64,000 nucleotides of DNA, from the NCBI GenBank assembly GCA_029207755.1, contig JARCOQ010000005.1, positions 64,739,414 through 64,803,413 on the forward strand, read 5' to 3'. The translations under genes and the position numbers were made by a program. Position 1 is the first letter of the stretch; the number at the start of each line of letters is the position of its first letter. Positions 23,699 through 35,722 of the stretch are shown here, in pieces. Under the pieces are notes generated by a model, which searched no databases, was not told the origin of the DNA, and was given only the letters and a program-made list of their open reading frames with translations. The DNA comes from Chamaea fasciata (lineage: Eukaryota > Chordata > Aves > Passeriformes > Sylviidae).

Positions 23699-26600
23699 GT
23701 TTTCGTTCCCTTTTCTCCTTCCCACTTGCCCCAGCAGTCCTTTCTTCCGTGCCTCACTGTGCCAATGCTGTCCGGCTGCAGCTTTTGCCAGCTAATCCAA
23801 TCCATGGAGGCAAGACCTACTGAGCAGCCTTGCTTGAAGGGGATACAATTTTCTACATTTGCTCCTGGGGCCATGTGAGGTCTCTGGAGAAGAGGTGGAT
23901 TAAAGGAGCTGCTGTTTCCCCATCAGCTCTGTGTCCCCAAATACCTCCTCTTGTGCCATTGCTTCGTGCAGGCCTGGCTGTGAGCAAGTGGCCAATGTGC
24001 TCTCAGAAATGTGCTACTGGCAGAAAGCCTCTGTGGCCTCAGAATCCCTATCTAGCAGTAATTTCTGGAGGAAGGGTTGACCACACCTGCCATTCAGCTT
24101 GGCCGGGAGGACGATGGGATTGCTTTTGCATAATTTAGGAGTCTCGTGAATTATTTATAGTGCAGTTGTGCTCTGGAACAGAGTCTTCTCACTTCCCATG
24201 AGCACTGGCAGGGAGGGAAGGGGAGCTTGTCAGGCATCCAGAGTCTATCACTTAAATGATGAGGAAGTGCTGTGAGTTTCCTTTCTGCCCGTATTTGTTT
24301 GCATATGGCTCTGTGCGGCTGAACTGTCCTGGAAATGCAGTTCTGGTTTCTGCATCACTCAGGTGTGTGATACTGCTGAGCATCTCTGTGGCTTGGGACT
24401 GTGTGAGAGGTTCCTGAGTTCAGAGCCTTGTCTTTGCAGTAAAGAGACTGTGTCAAGCTGGAGACAATGAGTCTGGTGATTGGATTTAGTCCCTCACTCA
24501 GTAACAGTGCTGTGTTGTGGATTGGGGGCAGGGATCTTCTGGACTGTTCTCTAAAATATTTAGATGCTTGAAAGCATGTTTCTTCTTTCAAAGGCCCATC
24601 TTGTCTTGCCAAAGTGTTTTTAGATTTGTCATGACATGGTCCATGGGACTTTACACAAGGTCATCAGGACCTGAGCACTGGGTAGATCAAGTGGTTGAGT
24701 AGCAAACTGTGCAGCTGAAATTCCCATCACTTCTTAGTGATTAAACCCTGAAGAGACCACCTGAGGGCAGAGGTGGACTGGGGTGGTTTGTTACAAGCTC
24801 TTGCAGTAGTGGAACATCATGAGGATGAGCTGCGTAGCCCAGCTGTGTATGAGCTTAATGCCCTTTGTCCCTCTGCCTCACTGTGGCAGGTTGTACCACA
24901 GAGGTGGGCTGTCCTGCTTCTGCCCTGCTTGTCCTGTTGACTTGAACATGACCACAGCTTCCCTCCTGCACTACACATCCTTCTTGTTAATAACCAATTT
25001 TCATAATGTGCTTACACATTAGTTCTGTCTTTCTCCTTTCCTTCCTTTTTGACCTGTTTATGGCAACTGACTTCTCAGAAACACAGTTCAATATAAATGT
25101 TTGTGTTACTGAAGACCTGAAAGGGGCGGAAAGGGCTGAAGGTGGAGAAAGAAGGAAATTTGGCCTGTAATCAAGTGATTGTGGTAGTAAACTGCTCTTT
25201 CTTGTACAGTTAAGCAAAAGTGCTCAGCTGCCCTGTTTTTATTTGCACAGTGTCCATTTGTGGCTTTTGCATTTGGGGCAAAGTTGGACAGGTAATCACT
25301 ATTTGTTCCCTGGACAAGCTGTGCTGTCCCTCCTTGCTCTGGCCTGGGTCTCATCAGCCTGAAGAAAACCCATTCTTTAATCAAATGGTTTTACCTCTTG
25401 TTAGGGACATCACCAGCTGGCTAAACACAAAATTCCTCTCCATCCTTCTCAAGAAATAAGGCAACCTAAAGGAAGAATGTGAAGGAGAGTGATCCCCAAA
25501 TCTGTATGATGTCCAGGATGGCATTTGATTTTGCTGATGAAGATGAACTTTCTTCCTCTTTCCCTGCAGACTTGCTCTCAGTTCTTTCTGCTTGGATTAA
25601 TCTGGAGATCAGGGTACTGCTTTGCTTAGTGAAAGGGAATATTTGTGCAGAAGTAGTAAACATATTGTTGAGACCCAGGCCTGCTACAATGCCTGTAAAC
25701 CAGATCCTGTTGTCTGTGGGAGGCAGAAGAGAGATTTATCTGACCCTGAGTTAAGTGCATTAGGAGGCTTTTGTTTTCATTCTGAGAAACTGCCCCTTTT
25801 CGTGGTACCATATGCCTGTTATCAGCATAGAGCTGTGACTGCAGAATTGGTTCATGGGGATTTAATCCAAGGGGCTGCAATGCCACAATCAGAAGGATAA
25901 CATAAGCAGGCAGTTGTCTCTGCAAGTCAAAGCCTGTGAGCTCATGCCCTTTGTCCACCCCAGAGGTAGGAGTCTGGGCCGACTTATTCCTGCCTTGGGA
26001 CAAGGCATTGAAGAGCTCTCTGCCTATCAGCACTTCCTTTCTGAAAATAATAACAAAGTGAAATGGCAGCAGGGGATCCAGGCAGCACTGTGTTGAGGTC
26101 TTGCCTAAGTCATGAAAGAGGAAATGAAGAACAAAGGCAGAAGAGACAAATAAATAAGGGTCTGTTTGTGGTCCAAGAAAAATTCCCATGGGCTTGTGTA
26201 ACATTCTCTGGAAGATGTGACACTCCCTGGGCTGGAGTTAGTTTTTGAGAAATGAAAGGAAAGGGGGGGAAATGGCGAGAGTGAGCAGCGGGGGTTGGGG
26301 ATGGGGAGGAGAGAAGGAGGGAGAGACACCCCAGAGAAACCTCTCAGCATGGAGTCAGGTTTCTCCGGCTGTGTCTGGTGAAGAGGGGTTAATGCTCTTT
26401 GCCTGGGATTGGCTGGTCACCAGACATTCAGAGTAGAGGGGGATCCGGGGGCTGCCAAGCAGGACCCCTGTGGCCTGAAAAGGAGGGGAGGAGGGGAAGG
26501 AAGAGGCTCTTCCAAACAGTAATAGATCGGCTACTGTGGGAAAGTGAGCACACTGCCAAACCCCAAGTAGTTTGTGATGGATGGGGGAGGAAGGAGGGTG

Positions 26601-29600
26601 GGGATGGAGGGCCAGTTCTTCTCCTGGCCACTAGGACCTTGCTGCGATTCCATGGCCTCTCTTTATTTATTCACCATGGCATCAACTGTTTCTTGCTTCT
26701 TTCCTCTTTTAAGTGCCTTGCTCTGGGCCCACAGGGCACACACTTCACCTTCCTCTGGGCTGTTCAACCTGCATCTCCCTGTTGCTTGGGCTGTCACACA
26801 GTACCTGCTTCCCTTAGCACAAGGTTTGTGTGCCTGATCTGGCGTGTCTGCCATGTGCTCTTCACCCATGGACCTGCAGGTCTGAGGATAATCTGGACTG
26901 TTCATCTTGGAGCTGTTCTCAGGATTTGTGGCTTGTACTCCACTTCCTTGGCCTGCATGGAGTGCCTGCCAGGATCTGCATTGAAAGCAGTTGCCTGTTG
27001 CTGCTGATTCTTCCAGTTCCCTCCTTGAGATGCGCTCCTTCTCTGATGCTGCTGGGAAGAATTAGTGAGCTCATGGTGTTTGAATGGGGGCCTTGTTGGA
27101 GATTTGGTTAGATGAACAGTGCCTGCAGTTCTGTAATTTTGAGTGTCTGAGTATGTATCTACATGTTTTGCTCAGAAATGAACTGGTGAAATAATTTAGA
27201 AAGCTTCTGCTGGTCAGCTGCTTGTTCCCATGCCTAGGCGTTTTTTTCAAGTTTATTTTTAACCCAGTTAGATCTGCTGCTGATATGGCTGTAAAAGCAG
27301 ACTTTTGTGTGATTGACAACTTAAATTCATACAACTGACAACTGAAGGATGGGTAAGTTGTGATGGTGGTGAGTGGTGGGGGGAACCTCTGACACCACAG
27401 CCTATGTTGTCACATGCCTCACTTGAAGTCTCTGAAAGCATGATTTGATTTTGACCTGTGCCGCTTTGTAAGGCACCAAAACTAGCAGGGAAGACCTTGC
27501 ATACTTGTTTGATTACCCCATGGTCTGTCTGAAGACGTAAGTTGCCTTTTTGTGTAGTGTTGTCCCTTTTCCCTTTCCTGTTCCTCATGATGGAGTATTC
27601 CTTCCCTGTAAGATACCAGAAGATCTAACCAGCTCTGTTTTGCAGTGACTGACTGCTCTGCAGCTGGAGCAATGAGCAGCAGCAGTCTTGTGTTTGTCTG
27701 GGACAAGGGCCTCACATCCTGGGTGAGTGCAATGAGCAATGCCTCAGCTCACCCTTTGATGTGTGGAGGGGCCCCACCTTGGAGCCTAGTGGTGACGCAA
27801 TCTCCAGGGCCATCACAGCAGACTTTGTGGAGCCAGATGTTTTGAGGAGGCAATAAGCAGGGTTGAGGAGTACTTCCAGGATATCAGGAATAAGTGAGGG
27901 AGAAAGGTGCTGCTTCTCCTATAGTGGAAAGAGTGCTCAGACTAGTGATGTTAAGTAATTAAAGGTGCAGCTTCTGAGAACCTCTGAAGGATTAGAGTGT
28001 GCAAAAGCATCTCTGAAGCAGTGGAAGTTCCTATGATGAGATTGGATTTAGCTGGGAAGAGAAGATTAGCTACAAGGAAGCCCAGCATATCTGAAGGATA
28101 CTGAGAAGAACATTTGATAGATTCCAGTGGAGTTGGAAATCTAGCTTAAGTTTCCTCTAGCACACCGTACTGCACCCTTGTGACATCCAAGTACTTCTTG
28201 GATAAAATTAAATTGGTGTCTTGTAGGCCATTACTGGATTTCACTAGAGTTTTCTAGTCTTTTCTGAGATCTTCTTTTAAACCAGGGGTTGGAAAATTAT
28301 ATAATTATGTTGGTATTAGTAATATGATAGGTACGGTAGTAATAGTCTATTTGAGTGGAGGGTTTTATAATGGACTCTGAAGGCGTTCAGATATTGGTCT
28401 GTTCTGCTGACTTCTGGAAGATCAATCTTGAGACAAAATCCTGTCAACAAAGACCGTTTTATCTCCAGGTCCCATGTGTTCTGTAGGGAGGGTTAAGAGC
28501 TGCTTTTTCCCCCAGTGTGCAGCTGTCTTGCTGCAACTGGAGGTGTAGCATCTAAAATAACCATGGCTTAGTCACCGAAGGGCAGGGCAAGACACTTGAG
28601 AGAACAGTTGAAACAATGAAAGTCCATGGGAAGTGTCGATTCTGAAGATACTGTGCTTGCAGAGCCGAAGAGGTGAGCAGCCACAGCACTTAAAAAGCTG
28701 GAGGCTTTGTGTTTCATCCATCTTAGTTTCTGTGGGCAGCAGATAGTAGCTACTGGTGTGGAGCACTTGGGTCTCCTAGAGGAATGTATAAAAGAGATAC
28801 TTTGTTTGTTTAACTTTTGACTGTAGATGCTGCAGGTCTGTTCAGACTTATCAAGGTCTTGCACACAATCTGGAGGCTTGTGGTTGATGTGTACATCATG
28901 TGCCTGCCTTCCCTGGGAAGGCAACACCTTTCTTTGTGCTGTGCTGTCACCTTTCCCTGGCCAGCCTCAAACCTTAGTTTTGTGTAAGTTCATCCTTTAG
29001 CTATCTTTTATCCTCAATCTGGTTTTCTTTCTGACTTGATGAGATCTATTACTGTGTGTGGATGGCAGCTCTGGGAGGCAAATGGAAGTTAGGGTGGCAC
29101 ACTGAGTGGTTACCTTTCCACTCTTTTTACCTGTCTGCAGAAATGGTGGGAAGGTGCTTAGGACAGAGCCTTGCTCTCCCTTAACTTGACCTTGCTTGGA
29201 GAGTGGCTGTGCTGGATGGCTCAATCCAGCCGTTTGGGCTGGCACCAAGTCAATGGCACCTTGTGGTCAGTTGCCTCAAGGCTGCAAAGGAAACATGGAG
29301 TGTGAGGTATTGCTGTTTTGCGTTAGTGTTGTGGGCAGCAGCTCTTGATGAAGGGCACAGAAGACTGTTTTATTCTGTCCTTGGAACTGGAAGGGAAGCT
29401 GATACGGACCTGCTTACGTTCAAACCACCTTGTGCTGTGACTGCCAGAGCTTCTTGCTGGCATCCTTGTAGCTTGCAGTCCCTGAAAACACCGTGGCATC
29501 CTTCATGTGAGAGATGCTGAACCCTTGCTACCCTCTGGTGCATCCTGCTTCTCTCAGATTTTCCTGCAATGTAGGATAATCTTCTTTTCCTACCCTTAAA

Positions 29601-32600
29601 GTGCAGTCCTGCTGTCCCAGAGTTTGTTGGCTTGTTTTAGGTGTTGACAAATACTAAGTTTTCTGGTTTCTCCTGTGGATGTTTGGAGGACAAAAGTAAC
29701 TTGAGATTTTTAGAGTGTTTAGAGGTACTGTGGCTCTGATGCCTGCTTGGTTCCTTTGCTTGGGGATGGTAGGTAGGCCTAGTACTCCAGAAATGTGGAG
29801 CCTGTCCCATTTGTCTCTAGCTGGACTAGAGAGGGCTGGACCTTCCATGTGGAGTGGGGGGTGGAAGTCATAAACAACTGGGTTCTTTATCTGCCATGTG
29901 AAAGTGATTCCAATTTGAATTGCTGCTTTGTGTTGAAGTGTCTGAGTGATCTACAAATATGTTACTGCTTGGGTGTTATGGAATAACTTTAGGCAGAGGA
30001 GATGAGCATTTTGGTATCAGGGGAAAATCAGAAGCTTCTGCTCTGGCTTGTTCTCCACAACTGTTTTTTCCCTGTAACCATGGGAGAGGACTAAGGAGTC
30101 TTGAGTCCCATGCCCTAACAAGATGGGGTAGCCTGTATCGAGCAGCCTGTGGTGTGGCCTCTTGCCAGTGTTCTCCGGAAGAGAACACTGGGGCTGGTGA
30201 ACTGCCAGCTCTTATCTGTGCCTATCTTTCTCTCTGGCTTCTTGAAAAATAAGTGTATTATTTCAGGATGGTATAAATCAACTGGTCAACATGGTATAAA
30301 ATGGTAACAGGTGCCTGGGGATAACTCATGTGCATAACACTTCTAGCTTTCCTCCTTTTCTGAAAGCACTTCCCCTGCATGGTAGAGACAGAACTTCAAG
30401 CAAGGAAATATCAAAGGGATCCCTTAGAAAAAGAAGCTTTCACCTTGTCTCTTCAGGACTGAGTGTTGCTGAAGCAGTTTATAACTTTGCGCTCCCTAAA
30501 GAGCTTTGTCTTAATGGAGCTGACTGTCCATACTACTTCAGGCTTTTTCTTCTACTTGAACATTAAAGCTTTTCTTGCTGCTGTTTTTAACCCAACAGCA
30601 ACTTGATCACTCTCCCAGAGATCAAGCTGACTTTTTTTTTTACTCCTTCCTCAGTCAAAATTGTCAGAAGGGAAATACCTCTTCTAGCTGCTTTCTGTGT
30701 TCCTAGTCACTGATGGCTTCTTTGTGTTGGAGCAGTGCTCTTCTATGACAAACTGAGATGTCTCCCTAACTGGTACCTCCTTTCTCATTTCTACCACATG
30801 TAAACGTTTTGGATGGGGAGGGTGGCTAATACTCCCTTGCTGGCCTTTGTCTCCAACTAGCTGCCACTAGACACACCTTCACTGCAGGGCTGATCAGAGG
30901 ATATGGGAAGGGATACATGACTGATGGATGGTATTTAGTGTTTTGGCTCACCCAAGGGTGCATGAGTGTTCTCCACTCCCTGGCAGAAGAATCTCTGGCA
31001 TGTGAGAATGAAGGTGGTTCTCAGGGAAGAAATTTTGACAAGGCACACACCTTGCTTCTTTGCTTCCCCTCTTCCAGGATGGGTTAAGAAATGGGTTTGT
31101 GTTCCTACTCCCTAACAAAACCAACTGAGCAGTGAAAATTGCCTCCTGGGCCATGTGAGCAGCAGAACCGCAGAGGGTACTGCAGGGCCAGCTTGCTTGG
31201 CAGAGCAGCCAGGGAGGGTTGTGCACACCAGCCTGGTGCAGGAACAGAGGCCGTGCAGCCCTGCCTGTAGCTCATTGTGCCTGTGGGTGAAGAACTGCAG
31301 AGCCACATGCTGAGCCTGACAGATACTGATGTATGCAAATGTCAAGTGAGGAAAATATGCTTTGCTTCCTAAAACTATGCATCCTGCTATGTTGACACGG
31401 CACGCTACATCTCAGCAGAGCAGTTTATTGAATTTCAGGAGTTACGGCTTTTTGTCTGGGAATTTACTGTGGCATGCAGAGCATCACAGCCATCTAAGAA
31501 GATGATGTGCCATGTATGATTCCTTCAGCACTGGCCCAGAGAAAGCTGGCTGCCCTGCATTTGTGTGTCCTGTAGGAACTGGAGTGAAACCAGCATTACC
31601 TGGCAGTTATTGGGATTGCTGTACTGGAGCAGGTCATCTGTTCATCTTGCCCAGGTTTCCGCATCTGAGAGAGCAGCCTGATGTCTGGAAGTAATGCCTT
31701 GGAGAAGTCACAGGAGATTTGACTGGAGAAAGCTGTACTCATTTATCAGTGAGGGACACTTTCTACTGACACCCAGTCACTGCAAATTTAGTGGGCTTTT
31801 GGCTTCCTTGTGCTCTTCTCTTCCCCCCACTTCAAGACAGACTAAAAACTGGTGATGTGCAAGGAAAAGGCACTGGATATTCCTCTACCTTACAAGTGAT
31901 CTTACTGTTTCTGCAAGACATTAACAGAGCCTTAAGAAAAAAATGATCATGGGTAGAAATAGATGCTTATGGAGTTTTCTGCAACCCCTTGTTTTGCCCC
32001 CATGAAGAAAGCTTGACATCAGTCTCTAAGATGATATTTATGGCTTTTAACAGAAGAATATCCAGCTCCTTAATGGCTGGGCCACTACAAAGGTGATGTC
32101 CCATCAGCTGAGCCATGACCAGGTATGTGAGGTTGGACTGTGGAGCTGTGGTGCCTGAGTGCTGGAGGCTAGGTTCTGCTGTGGTGCAGCCTCTGAGGAG
32201 AGCCATTTTCTCCCTTTCCATGTACCTGACAAGATGGCCTCCCAGTGGTGCCCAGAGCCAGCACCCTGCCCTGCTGCTGACTTGTGTTGTGGCAAAGTAT
32301 ATCAAAACCCCTACTAAACATTAACCAATCGAATCAAGCTCTCTCTCCTTTTTCCTTGTTTATTTTTCTTTCAATTTTTTCCCCTCCTGTGCCATGCTGT
32401 AACTTTTCCACCAGCTTCAGGCTTTCAGTCCTTCAGTCAGAGCCTAATCTGGGACTCCTTGCCCTGCCACCTGAGCACTAGTAGCAATGCCAGTGGATGA
32501 TGACTTCCACTAAAAATGTGACCACCAAGTGTCCCAAAACGCTGTTGCTGAGATGTAAGTACAACCATGGACAGCCCCTCTGCCAAAGTCCATGTCAGAG

Positions 32601-34213
32601 CCATCTGTGGAAAGTGAGATACGTTTTCCTTTGGGTGGTTGCCATCTGTCTAAATGCTTTATGGCTTTTCACTTTAGTATTAAATTCTCCTCAAGTTAAT
32701 CAGTAAACACACTTTGCTGTATTTTATCTAATACCCTCTGAAGTGGTGGGGGCAGGTTGGGTTCTTCTTCCCTCTGCCCCCACACCTGCCCATGTGTCAA
32801 CCTTGAGGAGTCTGTGGGGCTTGTGGTGTGGGGCAGCTCCCCCATGACCCCCAGGGGCAGGGACTGCCTCCAGTGAAGGCGCTGGCACTACTGTGTGCCA
32901 GGTGGAGCCTTTATAAGTGATGGTGCCTCTCAGGAACTTTGGCACTGGAAGGGAGACTGCACCAGGGAGAGAACCACCAGACTGGAGCATGTGGAGGGGG
33001 TGAAGTGGTATGTGGCACATGCATGGGGATCTCTACCTCTTTGTCTGTCACTGCAGGAAGGGTGTCATGCGCCAGGACAGCCTTTGCCTTGAAAACTACT
33101 TTTGGATGACCTTTTTCCCATGCCCACTTTTGCCCCAGCTTGCCTTTGCCTAAACAGCAGATGGTGAACACCTTTTCTGCTTTTCCTTGGTGAAGCACTG
33201 TGGGAGATTAGGTGGGGGGTTTTTTTTGGTCCTTTTTCTGAACTGTAATCTTTAGTCACTTCTCTGCTTGACAGCAGCTCTGTGTTCCCTGCCTGGGCTG
33301 GTGGAGGGGAGGATGAAGGCAATATTTCATGTTGTTTGGAGTGAAGGGCTCTGCACCGCTGGCTTCTTCCTGGCCTGATATGGATCCATCATGATGGCAC
33401 AGTATTACCAGCAGAGACAGCTAGGCATTTATTTTGGTCACCTTGATCCAGATGCAGAAAAACCTCAGCATCTGGTCCACAGAAAGTGAAAAGCAAATGG
33501 CAGCATATGGGGATACAGTGGTCTTAAGAATCACAGGTGGGAGAAGAGTAAATGTAACAGGATCTTAATTTTAATTTTGTTTTCCTGTCCTCCATGTGAA
33601 CTTGGGTAGTATTTCCTAAGAACAAAGGTGGTTTTTTAGGGTGTGTATTGAATAAACACTGTAAAGATCTGGAGAGTGTAGGCTGCCTCTGGCAGTTGGA
33701 CTAATGATCTTGGTCCTTTAAAACTGCCTCTCTTGCACTGGCCATGTTTCAACCACGCCCCCCCCCGCCCCAGCTCTCTCACCCTTCCTGCTCTCTGCTC
33801 TCTTCATTTTCCCCCAACCCTCTGGTGATGCACCTCTGAGGAGGTTTACATTCATTTAATTTCCATTGATGAATAGGGACTAATCTGCCAAGTGTGGTGA
33901 GTTCACTAGATCATGAATTCCTGTTATTCTGGATTTCCTGTCTTTCTACCCCTTTGCCAGTGCTTTTCTTGTCTTTGTGGATTTATGAGACTGATCTAGC
34001 AGAGGTTCAGCTTGGTGTAACCCAGCTGAAGCTAAAGGCCCACTGAAGATGATGGGGGCGGGGGTGTAGTTCTTGGAGTGAAGTCTCTAAAGATGCATAC
34101 TGAATTTGGACCAGCATTCCTACCTTCCCCAACCTGTTTTTCTAACAGTGGTAAACTTTTTGCACCTCAATAACTATTGAATGTGACTTTTGTTTTCATG
34201 GCTCTTCCACAGG

Positions 34214-35722
34214 ATGAAGATGAGACGCCATAAACTCTTTCTGACTCTCTGCATGGCTGGTCTCTGCCTCATCTCCTTCTTGCACTTCCTCAAGGCCCTT
34301 TCCTATGTCACCTTCCCCAGGGAGCTGGCTTCGCTTAGTCCCAACCTCGTCTCCAGCTTCTTCTGGAACAATGCCCCCGTCATGCCTCAGGTCAGCCCTG
34401 AGCCAGGGGGTGCAGAGTTCCTCCGCACACCCCTGTACTCCCACTCCCCCTTGCTCCAGCCCCTGTCTCCCAGCAGAGCCAGCGAAGAGCTGCACAAGGT
34501 TGAGTTTGTGCTGCCAGAAGACTCAACGGAATACTTTGTCCGTACCAAAGCCGGTGGCATTTGCTTTAAACCAGGCACCAAGGTGTTGGAGAAGCCACCT
34601 GTGGGAGGTCGGCAGGAGGAGCGAACGGATGGCGCAGCCTCAGGGCGGCCAGCTCGGAAGCCGCTGAGCGCCAGCGGAACCAAGCGGCGCAAGTGGGTGG
34701 AATGTGTGTGTCTGCCGGGCTGGCATGGCCCCAGCTGTGGGGTCCCCACTGTGGTCCAGTACTCCAACCTGCCCACGAAGGACCGCCTCATGCCACGGGA
34801 GATCCCCCGGCGGGTCATCAACGCCATCAATGTCAACCACGAGTTTGACCTGCTGGATGTCCGTTTCCATGAGCTGGGAGACGTGGTGGATGCCTTCGTG
34901 GTGTGCGAGTCCAACTTCACAGCCTATGGAGAGCCGCGGCCCCTCAAGTTCCGCGAGATGCTCCTCAACGGGTCCTTCGACTACATCCGCCACAAGGTGC
35001 TCTATGTCTTCCTGGACCACTTTCCCCCTGGTGGCCGCCAGGATGGCTGGATTGCTGACGATTACCTGCGTACCTTCCTCACCCGGGATGGCATCTCTCG
35101 CCTCCGCAACCTGCGCCCGGATGACGTCTTCATCATCGATGATGCTGATGAGATCCCAGCCCGTGATGGCGTGCTCTTCCTCAAGCTCTATGACGGCTGG
35201 ACAGAGCCCTTTGCCTTTCACATGCGCAAGTCGCTCTACGGCTTCTTCTGGAAGCAACCAGGCACCTTGGAGGTGGTCTCGGGCTGCACCATGGGGATGC
35301 TCCAGGCTGTCTATGCTACTGATGGGATACGTTTGCGACGCCGTGAGTACTACACCATGCCTGGGTTTCGGCAGTATGAGAACAGCACAGGACACATCCT
35401 GGTGCAGTGGTCGCTGGGCAGCCCCCTCCACTTTGCTGGCTGGCACTGCTCCTGGTGTTTCACTCCAGAGGGGATCTACTTCAAACTGGTGTCAGCCCAG
35501 AATGGGGACTTTCCCCGCTGGGGTGACTACGAGGATAAACGAGACCTCAATTATATCCGGGAGCTGATCAGGACTGGTGGCTGGTTTGATGGTACTATGC
35601 AGGAGTATCCCCCTGCTGACCCCAAGGAGCAGATGTATGCTCCCAAGTACCTGCTCAAGAACTACCAGAGGTTCCGCTACTTGTTGGAGAATCCCTATCG
35701 AAAGGCGGAGGGTGCTGGGTGA
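34214..35722 (+). CDS. MGAT3: Beta-1,4-mannosyl-glycoprotein 4-beta-N-acetylglucosaminyltransferase (GnT-III)
   Basis: This Golgi type II membrane enzyme transfers GlcNAc from UDP-GlcNAc to the core beta-mannose of N-glycans, making the bisecting GlcNAc that blocks later branching. The 502-aa product matches remembered mammalian MGAT3 (533 aa) almost throughout. Visible parts: short basic N-tail MKMRRHK; membrane anchor about residues 8-26; variable stem to about 160 with a Pro/Ser/Arg-rich insert; Cys cluster with CVCLPGWHGPSCG near 165-176; family GT17 catalytic domain from about 195 to 490 with an acidic IIDDADE motif at 307-313, of the kind needed for activity in mammalian enzymes; sequons at N234, N252 and N390 equal to the three mammalian sites. 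The start at 34,214 is the first in-frame ATG after the acceptor CTTCCACAG|G. The whole coding region is one exon, as in mammals. Oddity: the C-terminus stops about 25 residues short of the human form. Confidence 0.97.
   Translation: MKMRRHKLFLTLCMAGLCLISFLHFLKALSYVTFPRELASLSPNLVSSFFWNNAPVMPQVSPEPGGAEFLRTPLYSHSPLLQPLSPSRASEELHKVEFVLPEDSTEYFVRTKAGGICFKPGTKVLEKPPVGGRQEERTDGAASGRPARKPLSASGTKRRKWVECVCLPGWHGPSCGVPTVVQYSNLPTKDRLMPREIPRRVINAINVNHEFDLLDVRFHELGDVVDAFVVCESNFTAYGEPRPLKFREMLLNGSFDYIRHKVLYVFLDHFPPGGRQDGWIADDYLRTFLTRDGISRLRNLRPDDVFIIDDADEIPARDGVLFLKLYDGWTEPFAFHMRKSLYGFFWKQPGTLEVVSGCTMGMLQAVYATDGIRLRRREYYTMPGFRQYENSTGHILVQWSLGSPLHFAGWHCSWCFTPEGIYFKLVSAQNGDFPRWGDYEDKRDLNYIRELIRTGGWFDGTMQEYPPADPKEQMYAPKYLLKNYQRFRYLLENPYRKAEGAG

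Larger units (their letters stand above)
17814..34212 (+). other. MGAT3: MGAT3 intron 1 (predicted), about 16.4 kb, no exon recognised
   Basis: It begins GTGAGTG and ends with a pyrimidine-rich tract and CTTCCACAG just before the MGAT3 start codon. I found no convincing exon inside. Named contents are a C21 run near the 5' end, a MIR-like trace near 22.5 kb and a T17 run at 23,682-23,698. The longest open frames (192 codons on the minus strand near 25.6-26.2 kb; 202 codons on the plus strand near 26.4-27.0 kb) show no known domain and are compatible with chance. Further non-coding first exons or enhancers could lie here unseen. Confidence 0.55.

Noticed and set aside
25626..26204. 192-codon minus-strand open frame in the MGAT3 intron
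   Set aside because: About the longest frame expected by chance in 64 kb over six frames; no family resemblance, no splice or promoter support.
26399..27007. 202-codon plus-strand open frame in the MGAT3 intron
   Set aside because: No known domain, Cys/Leu/His-rich random-looking translation, no flanking splice signals that make a gene.
28568..28927. 119-codon minus-strand frame with several Cys residues
   Set aside because: Briefly considered as a small Cys-rich protein, but there is no signal peptide or spaced Cys motif and no neighbouring exon.
34190..34213. Eight-residue N-terminal extension of MGAT3 starting at a TTG codon
   Set aside because: These bases contain the polypyrimidine tract and CAG acceptor of the coding exon; the start is not ATG, and the remembered mammalian protein begins MKMRR, matching the ATG at 34,214.
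34141..34213. Alternative acceptor CTAACAG at 34,148 for the MGAT3 coding exon
   Set aside because: Possible, but the site at 34,212 has a longer pyrimidine tract and lies right before the start; using 34,148 would add short ORFs (ATG at 34,181 and 34,198) to the leader. Kept only as an alternative.
34387..35567. Long open frames overlapping MGAT3 in other frames on both strands
   Set aside because: Shadows of a GC-rich coding exon; only the frame matching GnT-III has family similarity.
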